From UMGS1590 sp036303105 (GTDB taxonomy: Bacteria; Bacillota; Peptococcia; Peptococcales; Peptococcaceae): DNA of 40,967 nucleotides. Shown in pieces: positions 32,353 to 40,967 of this stretch. The stretch is taken from assembly GCA_036303105.1 (NCBI GenBank), contig JAXJBF010000064.1, positions 1 through 40,967 of the forward strand. The letters are read 5' to 3'. Positions within the stretch are counted from its first letter, which is position 1. Every line of letters starts with the position of its first letter. A model generated the notes under the pieces. That model was given only the letters and a program-made list of their open reading frames with translations, searched no databases and had not been told where the DNA came from. Made by a program: the position numbers and the translations under genes.

Positions 32353-33384
32353 ATGATTAATGTTGGAATCATTGGGGCGACTGGTTATACAGGCTCTGAA
32401 TTAATCAGACTCTTATGGAGACACGGTGAGGTAAAACTTTCTGCCATTGGTGCACGCAGCACAACAGGTGATGTCTCTGATTTACATAAAAGTATTTTAA
32501 ATTTAACAAACGCAAGATTTTGCGATATGACAATTGATAATTATAAGGATTGTGATGTGGTTTTTTTGGCGCTTCCGCATGGAACATCATCAGAATATGC
32601 AAAAAAACTCATAGAAATGAATATCAAAGTTATTGATTTAGGTGCAGATTTTCGTTTAAATGATACAAAAATCTATGAGGAATGGTATGGAGCAGATCAT
32701 GCTTGTCCAGAGTGGATGGAAAAAACCGTTTATGGATTGCCAGAAATACATCGAGAAGAAATTCGCAGAAGCAATTTGGTTGCAAATCCTGGTTGCTTTC
32801 CTACAAGTATTATTTTAGGATTGGCGCCACTCTGCAAGCAGAAATTATTAAATCCCGCGTTTGTTGTTGCAGATAGTGATTCTGGATTAACTGGTGCTGG
32901 AAAATCTCTAAAGGAGAGCTCTCACTTTGTAAATGTTAATGAAAATGTTGTAGCGTACAATATCGGTAAGCATCGACATTTACCAGAAATTGTACAGGAA
33001 TTGAATGCTTTAGCTGAAGACAATGTCGGTTTGGTTTTTAATCCTCATTTAGCTCCCATTAATCGGGGCATTTTATCTACTTTAACTGTCAAATTGAACA
33101 AAGCATGCAGCGAAGAAGAGATTAGAGCGCTTTATCACAATTTCTATGATAAAGAACCATTTGTAAGAATACGCAAAGCTGGAGAATATGCAGCGACAAA
33201 ACAAGTAATGGGCTCTAATTACTGTGACATATCTCTGCATATGGTTGATGCCACAACGGTTGTTATTTGCGCAGCAATTGATAACATTGTAAAGGGAGCA
33301 AGCGGTCAAGCTGTACAAAATATGAATATTCTATTTGATTTACCAGAGACACAAGGGTTGGAGCAATTTCCTCTTTGTCCATAA
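32353..33384 (+). CDS. argC: N-acetyl-gamma-glutamyl-phosphate reductase
   Basis: This 343-aa protein starts MINVGIIGATGYTGSELIRL (nucleotide-binding GATGYTG). The active-site cysteine is in VANPGCFPTSIILGL, and SGLTGAGKSLKESSHF and the catalytic-region His in HRHLPEI are visible. It reduces N-acetylglutamyl phosphate with NADPH in arginine synthesis. The ATG at 32353 follows GGAGGTG. Upstream in-frame codons lie within the promoter and are not used. It is the first gene of the arg operon. Confidence 0.95.
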   Translation: MINVGIIGATGYTGSELIRLLWRHGEVKLSAIGARSTTGDVSDLHKSILNLTNARFCDMTIDNYKDCDVVFLALPHGTSSEYAKKLIEMNIKVIDLGADFRLNDTKIYEEWYGADHACPEWMEKTVYGLPEIHREEIRRSNLVANPGCFPTSIILGLAPLCKQKLLNPAFVVADSDSGLTGAGKSLKESSHFVNVNENVVAYNIGKHRHLPEIVQELNALAEDNVGLVFNPHLAPINRGILSTLTVKLNKACSEEEIRALYHNFYDKEPFVRIRKAGEYAATKQVMGSNYCDISLHMVDATTVVICAAIDNIVKGASGQAVQNMNILFDLPETQGLEQFPLCP

Positions 33385-33404
33385 TTATAAAGGAGAAAAA
33401 AAAC

Positions 33405-34598
33405 ATGAGCAACTATCCAAAAGGCTATTCGGCTTGTGGCCTCCATTGTGGAATAAAAAAAGCCAAAGATGATCTTACCATTGTTTATTCTGATGTCGCT
33501 GCAAGTGCTGCAGCAGTATATACAAATAATTTGTTCCAAGCAGCACCTTTGCAGGTAACAAAGGCACATTTATCTAGTGAGGGTAAAGCACAAGCCATTG
33601 TTATTAATAGTGGCATTGCAAATGCAGCGATGGGTAAACAGGGAATCGTTGATGCAGAAGCAGTTGCAAAAAAATTGGCGCAAACGTTTAATATAAAAGA
33701 TAATTACACAATTGTTGCTTCTACAGGCGTCATTGGAATGCCACTGCCTGTAGATACGATTAATTCAGGTATTGAAATGGCGAAAGGTACATTGAAGCCT
33801 CTTGAAGAGAGTGCTGAATCTGCCTCACGTGGTATTATGACAACAGATACTGTTCCTAAGACAGCACAGGTTACAGTTAAAATAGATGGTAAAACTGTTA
33901 ATTTCTGGGGAATGTGTAAAGGTGCTGGGATGATTCATCCAAACATGTCAACCATGTTAGGTTTTATCCTTTGCGATGCTGCAATAACTACGGAAGTACT
34001 GCAAAAGGCTTTGAGTTCTGCAATTGGAGATAGTTTCAATATGATTTCCGTTGATGGTGATACATCGACAAATGATATGGTAACTGTACTTGCAAATGGC
34101 CTTGCAGAAAACGAGACTATTGATAGTGAGAATAATGATTCGTATACAATATTTGCGAATGCGCTCAAGGATGTTTGCATTAGCTTGGCTAAGCAAATTG
34201 TTGCAGATGGAGAAGGCGCTACCAAATTGTTTTCAGTGAAAGTAACGAACGCGGCGACGACAACAGATGCGAAAACAATTGCGCGTGCGGTAACGTCATC
34301 CAGTCTTGTAAAAGCTGCTATGTATGGACGCGATGCAAACTGGGGGCGTATTGCTTGTGCAGCAGGATATTCAGGTGCAGTTTTTGATCCTTATAAAATG
34401 GATATTTACATTGGTGATCTGTTAGTGGCACATAATGGCCAAGGCTTAGCTTTTGATGAGGAAAAGGCGCTTGCACTTCTTTCAAAAGATACGATTGACG
34501 TTCTCATTGATTTACATGAGGGTAAAGGTGAAGCAGTCGGCTGGGGTTGTGACCTTACTCATGATTATGTCAGCATTAATGCAGATTACAGGAGTTAA
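33405..34598 (+). CDS. argJ: Glutamate N-acetyltransferase/ArgJ
   Basis: This 397-aa protein has the ArgJ self-cleavage site in NMSTMLGFILCD (Thr of STML becomes the nucleophile of the second chain). RGIMTTDTVPK, VINSGIANAAMG and GRDANWGRIACAAGYSG are also present. It moves the acetyl group from N-acetylornithine to glutamate, the recycling route, so an ArgE is not needed. Whether it also uses acetyl-CoA cannot be told. The ATG at 33405 follows AAGGAG. It lies 20 bases after argC. Confidence 0.95.
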   Translation: MSNYPKGYSACGLHCGIKKAKDDLTIVYSDVAASAAAVYTNNLFQAAPLQVTKAHLSSEGKAQAIVINSGIANAAMGKQGIVDAEAVAKKLAQTFNIKDNYTIVASTGVIGMPLPVDTINSGIEMAKGTLKPLEESAESASRGIMTTDTVPKTAQVTVKIDGKTVNFWGMCKGAGMIHPNMSTMLGFILCDAAITTEVLQKALSSAIGDSFNMISVDGDTSTNDMVTVLANGLAENETIDSENNDSYTIFANALKDVCISLAKQIVADGEGATKLFSVKVTNAATTTDAKTIARAVTSSSLVKAAMYGRDANWGRIACAAGYSGAVFDPYKMDIYIGDLLVAHNGQGLAFDEEKALALLSKDTIDVLIDLHEGKGEAVGWGCDLTHDYVSINADYRS

Positions 34599-34601
34599 AA
34601 A

Positions 34602-35483
34602 ATGGAATTTGGCAATCACACGGCAGAGGTTCTTGTAGAGGCGCTGCCTTATATCAAAAAGTTTTATGGCACGACAATTGTTATTAAGTATGGTGGTCAT
34701 GCCATGGTTGACAAGGAAATGCGTGAAAAAGTTATTTCGGATATAGTTTTGATGCGTTTTGTTGGTATGAATCCAATCCTTGTGCATGGTGGTGGTCCAG
34801 ATATTAATTATTGGCTTGAAAAAGAAAATTATCAATGCAAATTCGTTGATGGTCTTCGTGTAACTGATCGAGAGGTTTTAGAGATCGCCCAAATGGTATT
34901 GATTGGTAAGGTTAATCAAGAAATTGTTGCTCTCTTGCAAAAACATGGTGGTAATGCTGTTGGATTAAGTGGCATTGATGGTGGTACCATTCAAGCAAAG
35001 AAAAAGATGCACTATGATAAGGATAACCATTTGGTTGATCTTGGTTATGTAGGCGAAATAACAAAAATTAGACCGGATCTTATTCGTAATGCATTAGCTA
35101 AAGAATATATTCCTGTTATTTCACCAATAGGTCTTGACGACAATGGAGGACGCTACAATATAAATGGTGATACGGCAGCTGCTGCCATTGCTGCTGCATT
35201 AAAAGCTGACAAATTCTTCTTACTTACAGATACTGATGGCATTCTTGATCGTAATGGCGCGCGAATTAGTCAGGTTACGACTGATCGCTTGGATCAACTT
35301 GAAAAAGAAGGCGTTATTTATGGCGGAATGATACCAAAAGCAGCATGTTGCAAGCATGCTATTGAAAATGGTGTACAAAGCGCGCATATTATTAATGGAC
35401 AGATGCAGCATAGTTTATTACTTGAATTATTTACTGACGATGGTGTTGGAACCATGGTCATGGGAGGCAAACAAGATGAATAA
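34602..35483 (+). CDS. argB: Acetylglutamate kinase
   Basis: This 293-aa amino-acid kinase has VIKYGGHAM, ILVHGGGPDINYWL and KADKFFLLTDTDGIL. The N-terminal helix before the kinase core (MEFGNHTAEVLVEALPYIKKF) is the segment found in the arginine-inhibited hexameric type, so feedback control by arginine is plausible. It starts three bases after the argJ stop, and the 3' end overlaps argD by 8 bases. Confidence 0.95.
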   Translation: MEFGNHTAEVLVEALPYIKKFYGTTIVIKYGGHAMVDKEMREKVISDIVLMRFVGMNPILVHGGGPDINYWLEKENYQCKFVDGLRVTDREVLEIAQMVLIGKVNQEIVALLQKHGGNAVGLSGIDGGTIQAKKKMHYDKDNHLVDLGYVGEITKIRPDLIRNALAKEYIPVISPIGLDDNGGRYNINGDTAAAAIAAALKADKFFLLTDTDGILDRNGARISQVTTDRLDQLEKEGVIYGGMIPKAACCKHAIENGVQSAHIINGQMQHSLLLELFTDDGVGTMVMGGKQDE

Positions 35484-36642
35484 TATGATTGAAAAAGGTC
35501 AGCAGTATATTATGGGTACGTATAGTCAAGCACCAATCGTAATTGAAAAAGGTGAAGGTGTCTATTTGACCGATAATACAGGAAAAAAATATATCGATAT
35601 GGTTAGTGGTATTGCGGTTAATAGCCTGGGGTATCGTCATCCAGCAATCGTTAAAGCGATTCAAGAACAGGCGGAGACCTTAATTCACATTTCAAACTTA
35701 TATTGGAATATCCCTCAAATTGAACTGGCTGAGAAACTTTGCAAAGCAAGTGGTCTTGGAAAAGCTTTCTTTTGCAACAGTGGTGCTGAAGCAAATGAGT
35801 CTGCAATTAAACTGGCAAGAAAATATGGAAATGGGCGTAGTACCATTATTTCTATGATTCAGTCTTTTCACGGTCGCACGCTCGGTGCATTAAAAGCAAC
35901 TGGCCAAACAAAATATCAGAACGGGTTTGCGCCACTTCCAGAAGGTTTTAAATATACAGAAGCAAATAATATCGAAATGTTAGATCAGATGATCGATGAT
36001 GATACTTGTGCAATTATGCTTGAAGTGATTCAGGGAGAAGCAGGGATTATTGCACTTGATGAAGCATATCTCAAACATGTTGAAAGTATTTGCCAACAAA
36101 AAGATATCTTATTTATTGTTGATGAAGTTCAGACAGGTATGGGACGCACAGGATATGCTTTTGCTCATCAAAAATTTGATTTGCATCCGGATATCGTAAC
36201 TATGGCTAAGGCCATTGCAGGAGGAGTTCCAATGGGTGCAATGCTGGCTAAGGATCATGTTGCTGCAGCTTTTAATCCTGGTGACCATGCGTCAACTTTT
36301 GGTGGTAATCCTTTGGCCGCTCACACAGCCTGCGCAGTTGCTGATATTATTTTTGATGACACATTCCTTGCTCAGGTTCAAGAAAAAGGTGAATATTTTG
36401 CGAAGCGACTTGCAGAATGTGTTGACGGGGAAAAAGTCCTTGAAGTACGTGGGCGTGGTTTAATGTTGGGCCTTTTGTTGGATGATAGCGTAAAGCCTGG
36501 TGATATTGTTTCGGCTGCAGCAGAGTCGGGCTTGCTCATTTGTACAGCAGGAAAACAAGTACTACGTTTTGTGCCACCACTTGTTATTTCAAAAGACGAA
36601 ATTGATGAAGCTATTGAAATCTTGAAAAAGGTGCTGGCATGA
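35476..36642 (+). CDS. argD: Acetylornithine aminotransferase
   Basis: This 388-aa class III PLP aminotransferase has FFCNSGAEANESAIKLAR, FHGRTLGALKATGQ, VDEVQTGMGRTG and the PLP lysine in VTMAKAIAGGVPMGAM. It makes N-acetylornithine from the semialdehyde and glutamate. The ATG at 35476 is chosen because GGGAGG lies just upstream and the family starts here; the longer frame is inside argB. Its stop overlaps tyrA (ATGA). Confidence 0.95.
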   Translation: MNNMIEKGQQYIMGTYSQAPIVIEKGEGVYLTDNTGKKYIDMVSGIAVNSLGYRHPAIVKAIQEQAETLIHISNLYWNIPQIELAEKLCKASGLGKAFFCNSGAEANESAIKLARKYGNGRSTIISMIQSFHGRTLGALKATGQTKYQNGFAPLPEGFKYTEANNIEMLDQMIDDDTCAIMLEVIQGEAGIIALDEAYLKHVESICQQKDILFIVDEVQTGMGRTGYAFAHQKFDLHPDIVTMAKAIAGGVPMGAMLAKDHVAAAFNPGDHASTFGGNPLAAHTACAVADIIFDDTFLAQVQEKGEYFAKRLAECVDGEKVLEVRGRGLMLGLLLDDSVKPGDIVSAAAESGLLICTAGKQVLRFVPPLVISKDEIDEAIEILKKVLA

Positions 36643-37484
36643 AAGTCCTTATCGTAGGTCTCGGGCTCATTGGTGGCTCACTTGCAAAAGCTTTATCAAC
36701 CTATACTGACGCAAAAGTTATTGGCATAGATAAGGATGATAAAACTTTAGCTTTAGCATTAGATGAAGAATCTATTGCATACATCGGTGGTGAGGCTGAT
36801 CTTCAAGATGCCGATGTTACTATATTGGCGATGACACCAAAAAATATTATTGACTTCGTTAAAAGAAACCATGGTATTATGAATAAAAGTGGACTTGTTC
36901 TTGATGTTTGCGGTGTTAAAAGAGATATAATGGCTTGCTTTAAGGAGTATTTTTCTGTCGATGGACCGCAATATATTGGAATGCATCCGATGGCAGGAAG
37001 AGAATTGTTTGGTTATGAACATTCTTTAGTAAATCTTTTTCAGGGTGCTAGCCTGGTCATGACAAAAGATCCAGATATTGATTATCATATTGATTGGAAT
37101 TTGCTTGAAGAATATGTTTATGCATTAGGGTTTAGAAAACTCGTATCATCAACACCGGAAACACATGATCAAATTATTGCATATACATCTCAATTGGCAC
37201 ATATTGTTTCGAGTGCATATATTAAGAGCCCGACGATGTTGCGTGAAGAAGGGTATAGTGCAGGGAGTTTTCGTGATTTGACACGCGTTGCTCGTCTTGA
37301 TGAAAAAATGTGGACAGATTTGTTTTTACGAAATGCAGATTATTTGGAAGATGAGATAGAGGAAATTATTAATCATCTTATTGAGTATCGTGATGTGTTG
37401 CACACCAATGATTCCGAAAAACTTGAAAAGTTATTAAAAGATGGTAGAGTTAGAAAAGAGTGGAGCAACGATCATGTTCAGTAA
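36639..37484 (+). CDS. tyrA: Prephenate dehydrogenase, inserted in the arg operon
   Basis: This 281-aa TyrA-type dehydrogenase has an N-terminal Rossmann fold MKVLIVGLGLIGGSLAKAL and the active-site block GMHPMAGRELFGYEHS (catalytic His). A C-terminal helical dimer domain contains QLAHIVSSAY and GSFRDLTRVA. It converts prephenate to 4-hydroxyphenylpyruvate for tyrosine. No ACT regulatory domain is attached. The 4-base overlap with argD shows it is truly in the operon. An alternative substrate such as arogenate cannot be excluded. Confidence 0.88.
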   Translation: MKVLIVGLGLIGGSLAKALSTYTDAKVIGIDKDDKTLALALDEESIAYIGGEADLQDADVTILAMTPKNIIDFVKRNHGIMNKSGLVLDVCGVKRDIMACFKEYFSVDGPQYIGMHPMAGRELFGYEHSLVNLFQGASLVMTKDPDIDYHIDWNLLEEYVYALGFRKLVSSTPETHDQIIAYTSQLAHIVSSAYIKSPTMLREEGYSAGSFRDLTRVARLDEKMWTDLFLRNADYLEDEIEEIINHLIEYRDVLHTNDSEKLEKLLKDGRVRKEWSNDHVQ

Positions 37485-37504
37485 TGCTGAAAGGAGATTC
37501 GTTA

Positions 37505-37834
37505 ATGATTGATAGAGAAATCATATGCAAAGATCCTTATGAAATGATCGAAGCTGCGCATCAAATGATTTATGAATCGCTTGGAAAATTAAAATATGTA
37601 AATCTAAAATATAAGGTTTTGGATCAACCCGAAAGCGGCTGGTTGTATAATGTTGATTTTGAAGTCCAGGATAATACCTGTTTCATTCATTTTTTAAATG
37701 CCGATGAGGAAAACATTTCGTTGATTGTGGATAAGCTTGAATATTTTAAATTACGGCCGTATTATATTGCTGCATGCGTAGGATTTAAAAATATTGTGTT
37801 TTATAGTGGTAGTATGAAAGGAGAAGCTCAATGA
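37505..37834 (+). CDS. 109-aa protein of unknown function within the arg operon
   Basis: I do not recognise this protein. It opens MIDREIICKDPYEMIEAAHQ. It has a mixed helix-strand pattern without Cys motifs, signal or membrane segment: an N-terminal helix (9-25), then alternating strands such as YKVLDQPESGWLYNVDFEV and a C-terminal FKNIVFYSG. AAAGGAG lies 8 bases before the ATG, and the stop overlaps argF by 4 bases, so it is surely translated with its neighbours. It could be a regulatory subunit of TyrA or ArgF, which is speculation from position. Confidence 0.8.
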   Translation: MIDREIICKDPYEMIEAAHQMIYESLGKLKYVNLKYKVLDQPESGWLYNVDFEVQDNTCFIHFLNADEENISLIVDKLEYFKLRPYYIAACVGFKNIVFYSGSMKGEAQ

Positions 37835-38757
37835 ACCTTAAGGGTAGAGATTTTTTAACACTACGTGATTTTACTGGTGAAGAGATTCAATCCATCGTTG
37901 ATTTGGGGTTAGATTTAAAAGATAAACAGAAAAAAGGCATTCCTCATCCGTATCTTCAGGGAAAGTCTCTTGCCATGATTTTTCAGAAGTCATCTACACG
38001 TACACGTGTTTCTTTTGAGGTTGGTATGTATCAGCTTGGCGGGCAAGCGTTGTTTTTAAGTACGAAAGATTTACAGATCGGTCGAGGTGAGCCTGTTCAG
38101 GACACAGCACGTGTACTGGCACGTTATGTAGATGGTATTTTAATTAGAACTTATGAACAAGCAGAAGTGGAAGCTTTTGCAAAATATGCGGATGTCCCAG
38201 TAATTAATGGGCTTACGGATACCTATCATCCAACCCAGGTCATTGCAGATTTGATTACTATTAAAGAACAAAAAGGCCATTTAGCTGGTTTAGATTTTTG
38301 CTATGTTGGCGATGGCAATAATATGACACATTCTCTAATGATTGGTATGTTAAAATGTGGAATGAATGTTGGAATCGCCACACCAGATGGCTATAAGCCA
38401 GATGCTGAAATTGTGGCTTATGCCCAAAGCATTGCAAACGAGAATAATTGCCAGTTGGTTTTAACCAGCGATCCAAAAGCCGTTGTGAAAAATGCTGATA
38501 TTGTATATACTGATACTTGGGCTAGCATGGGGCAGGAAGATGAAAAAGAGGCTCGCGCAAAAGCCTTTGTTGGATATCAGATTGATTCTGAAATGTTTGC
38601 TTTGGCAAAAGAGGATGCAATTTTCATGCATTGTCTTCCTGCATATCGTGGCTATGAAGTGACAGAAGATGTTTTGGAACATCCACGTAGTGTTATTTTT
38701 GATGAAGCTGAAAACCGTATGCATGCTCACAAAGCGATTATGGCTAGCATTATGTAA
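37831..38757 (+). CDS. argF: Ornithine carbamoyltransferase
   Basis: This 308-aa protein has the carbamoyl-phosphate motif SSTRTRVSFEVGM, GRGEPVQDTARVL, the HPTQ-type block TYHPTQVIADL and the ornithine-site HCLPAYRGYEVT. It makes citrulline from ornithine and carbamoyl phosphate in the cytoplasm. Length and motifs are typical of anabolic enzymes. The ATG overlaps the unknown gene's stop, with AAAGGAG upstream. Confidence 0.96.
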   Translation: MNLKGRDFLTLRDFTGEEIQSIVDLGLDLKDKQKKGIPHPYLQGKSLAMIFQKSSTRTRVSFEVGMYQLGGQALFLSTKDLQIGRGEPVQDTARVLARYVDGILIRTYEQAEVEAFAKYADVPVINGLTDTYHPTQVIADLITIKEQKGHLAGLDFCYVGDGNNMTHSLMIGMLKCGMNVGIATPDGYKPDAEIVAYAQSIANENNCQLVLTSDPKAVVKNADIVYTDTWASMGQEDEKEARAKAFVGYQIDSEMFALAKEDAIFMHCLPAYRGYEVTEDVLEHPRSVIFDEAENRMHAHKAIMASIM

Positions 38758-38780
38758 TTGATTATTTAGGAGGAGTATTC

Positions 38781-39986
38781 ATGTCTAAAGTAGTATTAGC
38801 TTATTCTGGTGGTCTTGATACGTCTATTATCATCCCTTGGTTGAAAGAAAACTATGACAACTGCGAAGTCATTGCAGTATGTGGGGATGTTGGTCAGGGC
38901 GATGAACTTAACGTTGTTCATGACAAAGCACTGGCTTCTGGTGCAAGCAAAGTTTATATTGCTGATCTTAAAGAAGAATTTGTTCGTGATTACGTTTACC
39001 CGGTTATCCGTTCTGGCGCGCTGTATGAAGGCGGTTATCTTCTTGGTACTTCTTGCGCACGTCCTTTAATTGCGAAAGCGCTTGTTGAAGTTGCGCAAAA
39101 GGAAGGCGCAGATTACATTGCACATGGCGCAACAGGTAAAGGAAATGATCAGGTGCGTTTTGAATTGACCATTAAGGCATTAAGCCCTGCGACAAAAATT
39201 ATTGCTCCATGGCGCATTTGGGACATCAAGAGCCGTGAAGACGCTGTTGATTTTGCTAACGCACATAATATTCCTGTTCCTGTTACTAAAAAACGCCCAT
39301 ATAGCATGGACCGCAATGTGCTGCACTTATCTCATGAAGGGGCTGATCTGGAAGATCCTGCTAATGAACCATTAGATGATCTTTATCTTATCTGCAATCG
39401 CCCAGAAGATGCACCAAACGAACCGGAATACATTACCCTTACTTTTGAAAAGGGAAATGCTGTAAAATTAAACGGTGAAGAACTGGCTCCATTGGCTATG
39501 TTGGAAAAATTAAATGAACTTGGTGCAAAACATGGTATTGGTATTCTTGATATTGTAGAAAACCGTTTAGTTGGCATGAAATCTCGTGGCGTTTATGAAA
39601 CTCCTGGCGGTACTATTTTGCATGTAGCACATCAAGGTTTGGAATCTCTGACTTTGGATCGTGATACCATGGCGTTTAAAGCAACTGCAGGCGTAAAATA
39701 CGCTCAGTTGGTATATGATGGACTTTGGTACACTCCATTGAAGGAAGCACTTGATGCATTCATTGATAAGACACAGGAAACTTGCTCTGGTGAAGTTCGT
39801 TTGAAACTTTATAAGGGAAGAGTTACTACGGCTGGTATGACATCTCCATATTCTCTTTATAACGAGGAATTTGTTACTTTTGGTGAAGATGAAGTTTATA
39901 ACCAAGCAGACGCAGAAGGTTTCATTAATCTGTTTGGCCTTCCATTGAAGGTTAATGCTCTGATGAAGCAAAATCTTAATAAGTAA
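38781..39986 (+). CDS. argG: Argininosuccinate synthase
   Basis: This 401-aa protein starts with the ATP pyrophosphatase loop VVLAYSGGLDTSIIIPWL and has AHGATGKGNDQVRFE, GTSCARPLIAK and SRGVYETPGGTIL. It joins citrulline and aspartate using ATP. AGGAGG lies 8 bases before the ATG. The 23-base gap after argF holds no terminator. Confidence 0.97.
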   Translation: MSKVVLAYSGGLDTSIIIPWLKENYDNCEVIAVCGDVGQGDELNVVHDKALASGASKVYIADLKEEFVRDYVYPVIRSGALYEGGYLLGTSCARPLIAKALVEVAQKEGADYIAHGATGKGNDQVRFELTIKALSPATKIIAPWRIWDIKSREDAVDFANAHNIPVPVTKKRPYSMDRNVLHLSHEGADLEDPANEPLDDLYLICNRPEDAPNEPEYITLTFEKGNAVKLNGEELAPLAMLEKLNELGAKHGIGILDIVENRLVGMKSRGVYETPGGTILHVAHQGLESLTLDRDTMAFKATAGVKYAQLVYDGLWYTPLKEALDAFIDKTQETCSGEVRLKLYKGRVTTAGMTSPYSLYNEEFVTFGEDEVYNQADAEGFINLFGLPLKVNALMKQNLNK

Positions 39987-39999
39987 GTGAGGCATTGCT

Positions 40000-40967
40000 A
40001 TGGCAAAACTGTGGGGCGGAAGATTTAGCAAAGATAGCGATAAGTTAATGGAAGATTTTCATTCTTCCATTAGCTTTGACCAGAAATTATATTATTGGGA
40101 TATTCAAGGTAGTATTGCACATGCGACCATGTTAGGAAATGTTGGTGTAATCACAAAGGAAGAAGCGCAAACATTGGTACAAGGCTTGCGTGACATCCTT
40201 GAAGAAATCGAAGAAGGTAAAGTAACCTTTAATCCTTCTGATGAAGATATTCATATGAATATGGAAGTGTTGCTGACTCAAAAAGTTGGTGATGTAGGAA
40301 AAAAACTACACACTGGACGCAGTCGTAATGACCAAGTCGCAGTTGACATGCGTATGTATCTGCGGCATGAAGTCATGACTATACAAGCGCAATTGATCGA
40401 ATTCCTTGAAACCTTAATGGATATTGCTAAGAAACATCTTGAAACAGCGATGCCAGGTTATACACATCTTCAACGTGCGCAACCAATTACACTCGGTCAT
40501 CATTTGATGGCATATTTTGAAATGTTTAAGCGTGATTATCAGAGATTGGATTCGTGGCTTGAACGTAACAATATTATGCCACTGGGGAGTGGGGCGCTGG
40601 CAGGTACAACTTTTCCATTAGATCGCAATCAAACAGCACAAATGTTACATTTTGATGCACCATGTTTAAATTCGTTGGATGGTGTCAGTGATAGAGATTT
40701 TGCGTTAGAATTTTTAAGCGACGCGTCTATCAGCATGATGCATTTAAGCCGCTTCTGTGAGGAAATTATTTTATGGGCAAGTCAGGAATTTGCTTTTATT
40801 GACTTAGACGATGCCTATAGTACAGGCAGCAGTATCATGCCTCAGAAGAAAAACCCAGACGTGGCTGAATTGGTTCGCGGCAAAACTGGTCGTGTTTATG
40901 GAGCCCTTTTTGGCCTGCTGACAACAATGAAGGGGCTTCCGCTTGCATACAATAAAGATATGCAGGA
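40000..40967 (+). CDS. argH: Argininosuccinate lyase (3' end outside the window)
   Basis: The frame is open from ATG 40000 to the window edge (322 codons of about 460). It begins MAKLWGGRFSK and contains HTGRSRNDQVAVDMRMYL, the fumarase/lyase signature GSSIMPQKKNPD and TMPGYTHLQRAQP-like AMPGYTHLQRAQP. It splits argininosuccinate into arginine and fumarate, the last step of the pathway. It lies 13 bases after argG; GTGAGG is a weak ribosome binding site. Confidence 0.96.
   Translation, partial: MAKLWGGRFSKDSDKLMEDFHSSISFDQKLYYWDIQGSIAHATMLGNVGVITKEEAQTLVQGLRDILEEIEEGKVTFNPSDEDIHMNMEVLLTQKVGDVGKKLHTGRSRNDQVAVDMRMYLRHEVMTIQAQLIEFLETLMDIAKKHLETAMPGYTHLQRAQPITLGHHLMAYFEMFKRDYQRLDSWLERNNIMPLGSGALAGTTFPLDRNQTAQMLHFDAPCLNSLDGVSDRDFALEFLSDASISMMHLSRFCEEIILWASQEFAFIDLDDAYSTGSSIMPQKKNPDVAELVRGKTGRVYGALFGLLTTMKGLPLAYNKDMQ

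Noticed and set aside
1..40967. tRNA, rRNA, CRISPR arrays or known riboswitch cores
   Set aside because: No cloverleaf-like sequences, regularly spaced repeats or recognisable riboswitch motifs were found on reading the intergenic regions.

Overview
The window looks like an anaerobic Bacillota (Firmicutes) chromosome, probably Clostridia or Negativicutes. The evidence is strong AAGGAGG-type ribosome binding sites, sigma-A promoters, a 4-hydroxybutyrate dehydrogenase, and a set of anaerobe oxygen-defence genes (PerR-type regulator, rubrerythrin, desulfoferrodoxin). The genus cannot be fixed from sequence alone. No rRNA, tRNA or CRISPR array was seen.

Layout. 1-5.9 kb: housekeeping and accessory genes (ADP-ribosylglycohydrolase fragment, lipid kinase, 4-hydroxybutyrate dehydrogenase, cation efflux protein, DMT exporter, acetyltransferase). 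6.0-13.5 kb: redox and stress genes. These are a CBS protein, a perR-rbr operon with two PerR-like boxes on its promoter, and a five-gene minus-strand operon (flavodoxin lipoprotein, YgjP-type peptidase, YaaA, sugar O-acetyltransferase, GNAT). A ferredoxin plus NapH-like membrane protein pair follows, then a CRP/FNR regulator broken by one in-frame UGA, and a DUF134-desulfoferrodoxin operon. 13.6-30 kb: two paralogous copies of an apparently uncharacterised module, flanking a complete YclNOPQ-type siderophore ABC transporter with an AraC regulator. 30.1-31.3 kb: a decayed IS3-family element. 31.4-41 kb: a CinA-like protein and a divergent arginine operon argC-J-B-D-tyrA-(109-aa unknown)-argF-G-H with an ARG-box-like operator.

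The most interesting part is the duplicated module. Each copy holds an AlkP-superfamily phosphohydrolase (about 680 aa), a small CxCxxC...CPxC zinc-ribbon protein, a lone COG1119/ModF-like ABC ATPase with no membrane partner, and a ~310-aa protein of unknown family. That last protein carries an internal duplication. Copy 1 also has an SLC13-type transporter and a neighbouring LysR gene. In both copies a terminator-like hairpin separates the hydrolase part from the zinc-ribbon/ATPase/repeat-protein trio, so the trio looks like an independent conserved unit. The copy 1 hydrolase has Gly where copy 2 has the expected last metal-binding His, so the copies may have diverged in function.

Base composition visibly alternates. 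The left 13.5 kb and the siderophore locus are GC-richer, while both copies of the module, cinA and the arg operon are AT-rich. This suggests a mosaic history.
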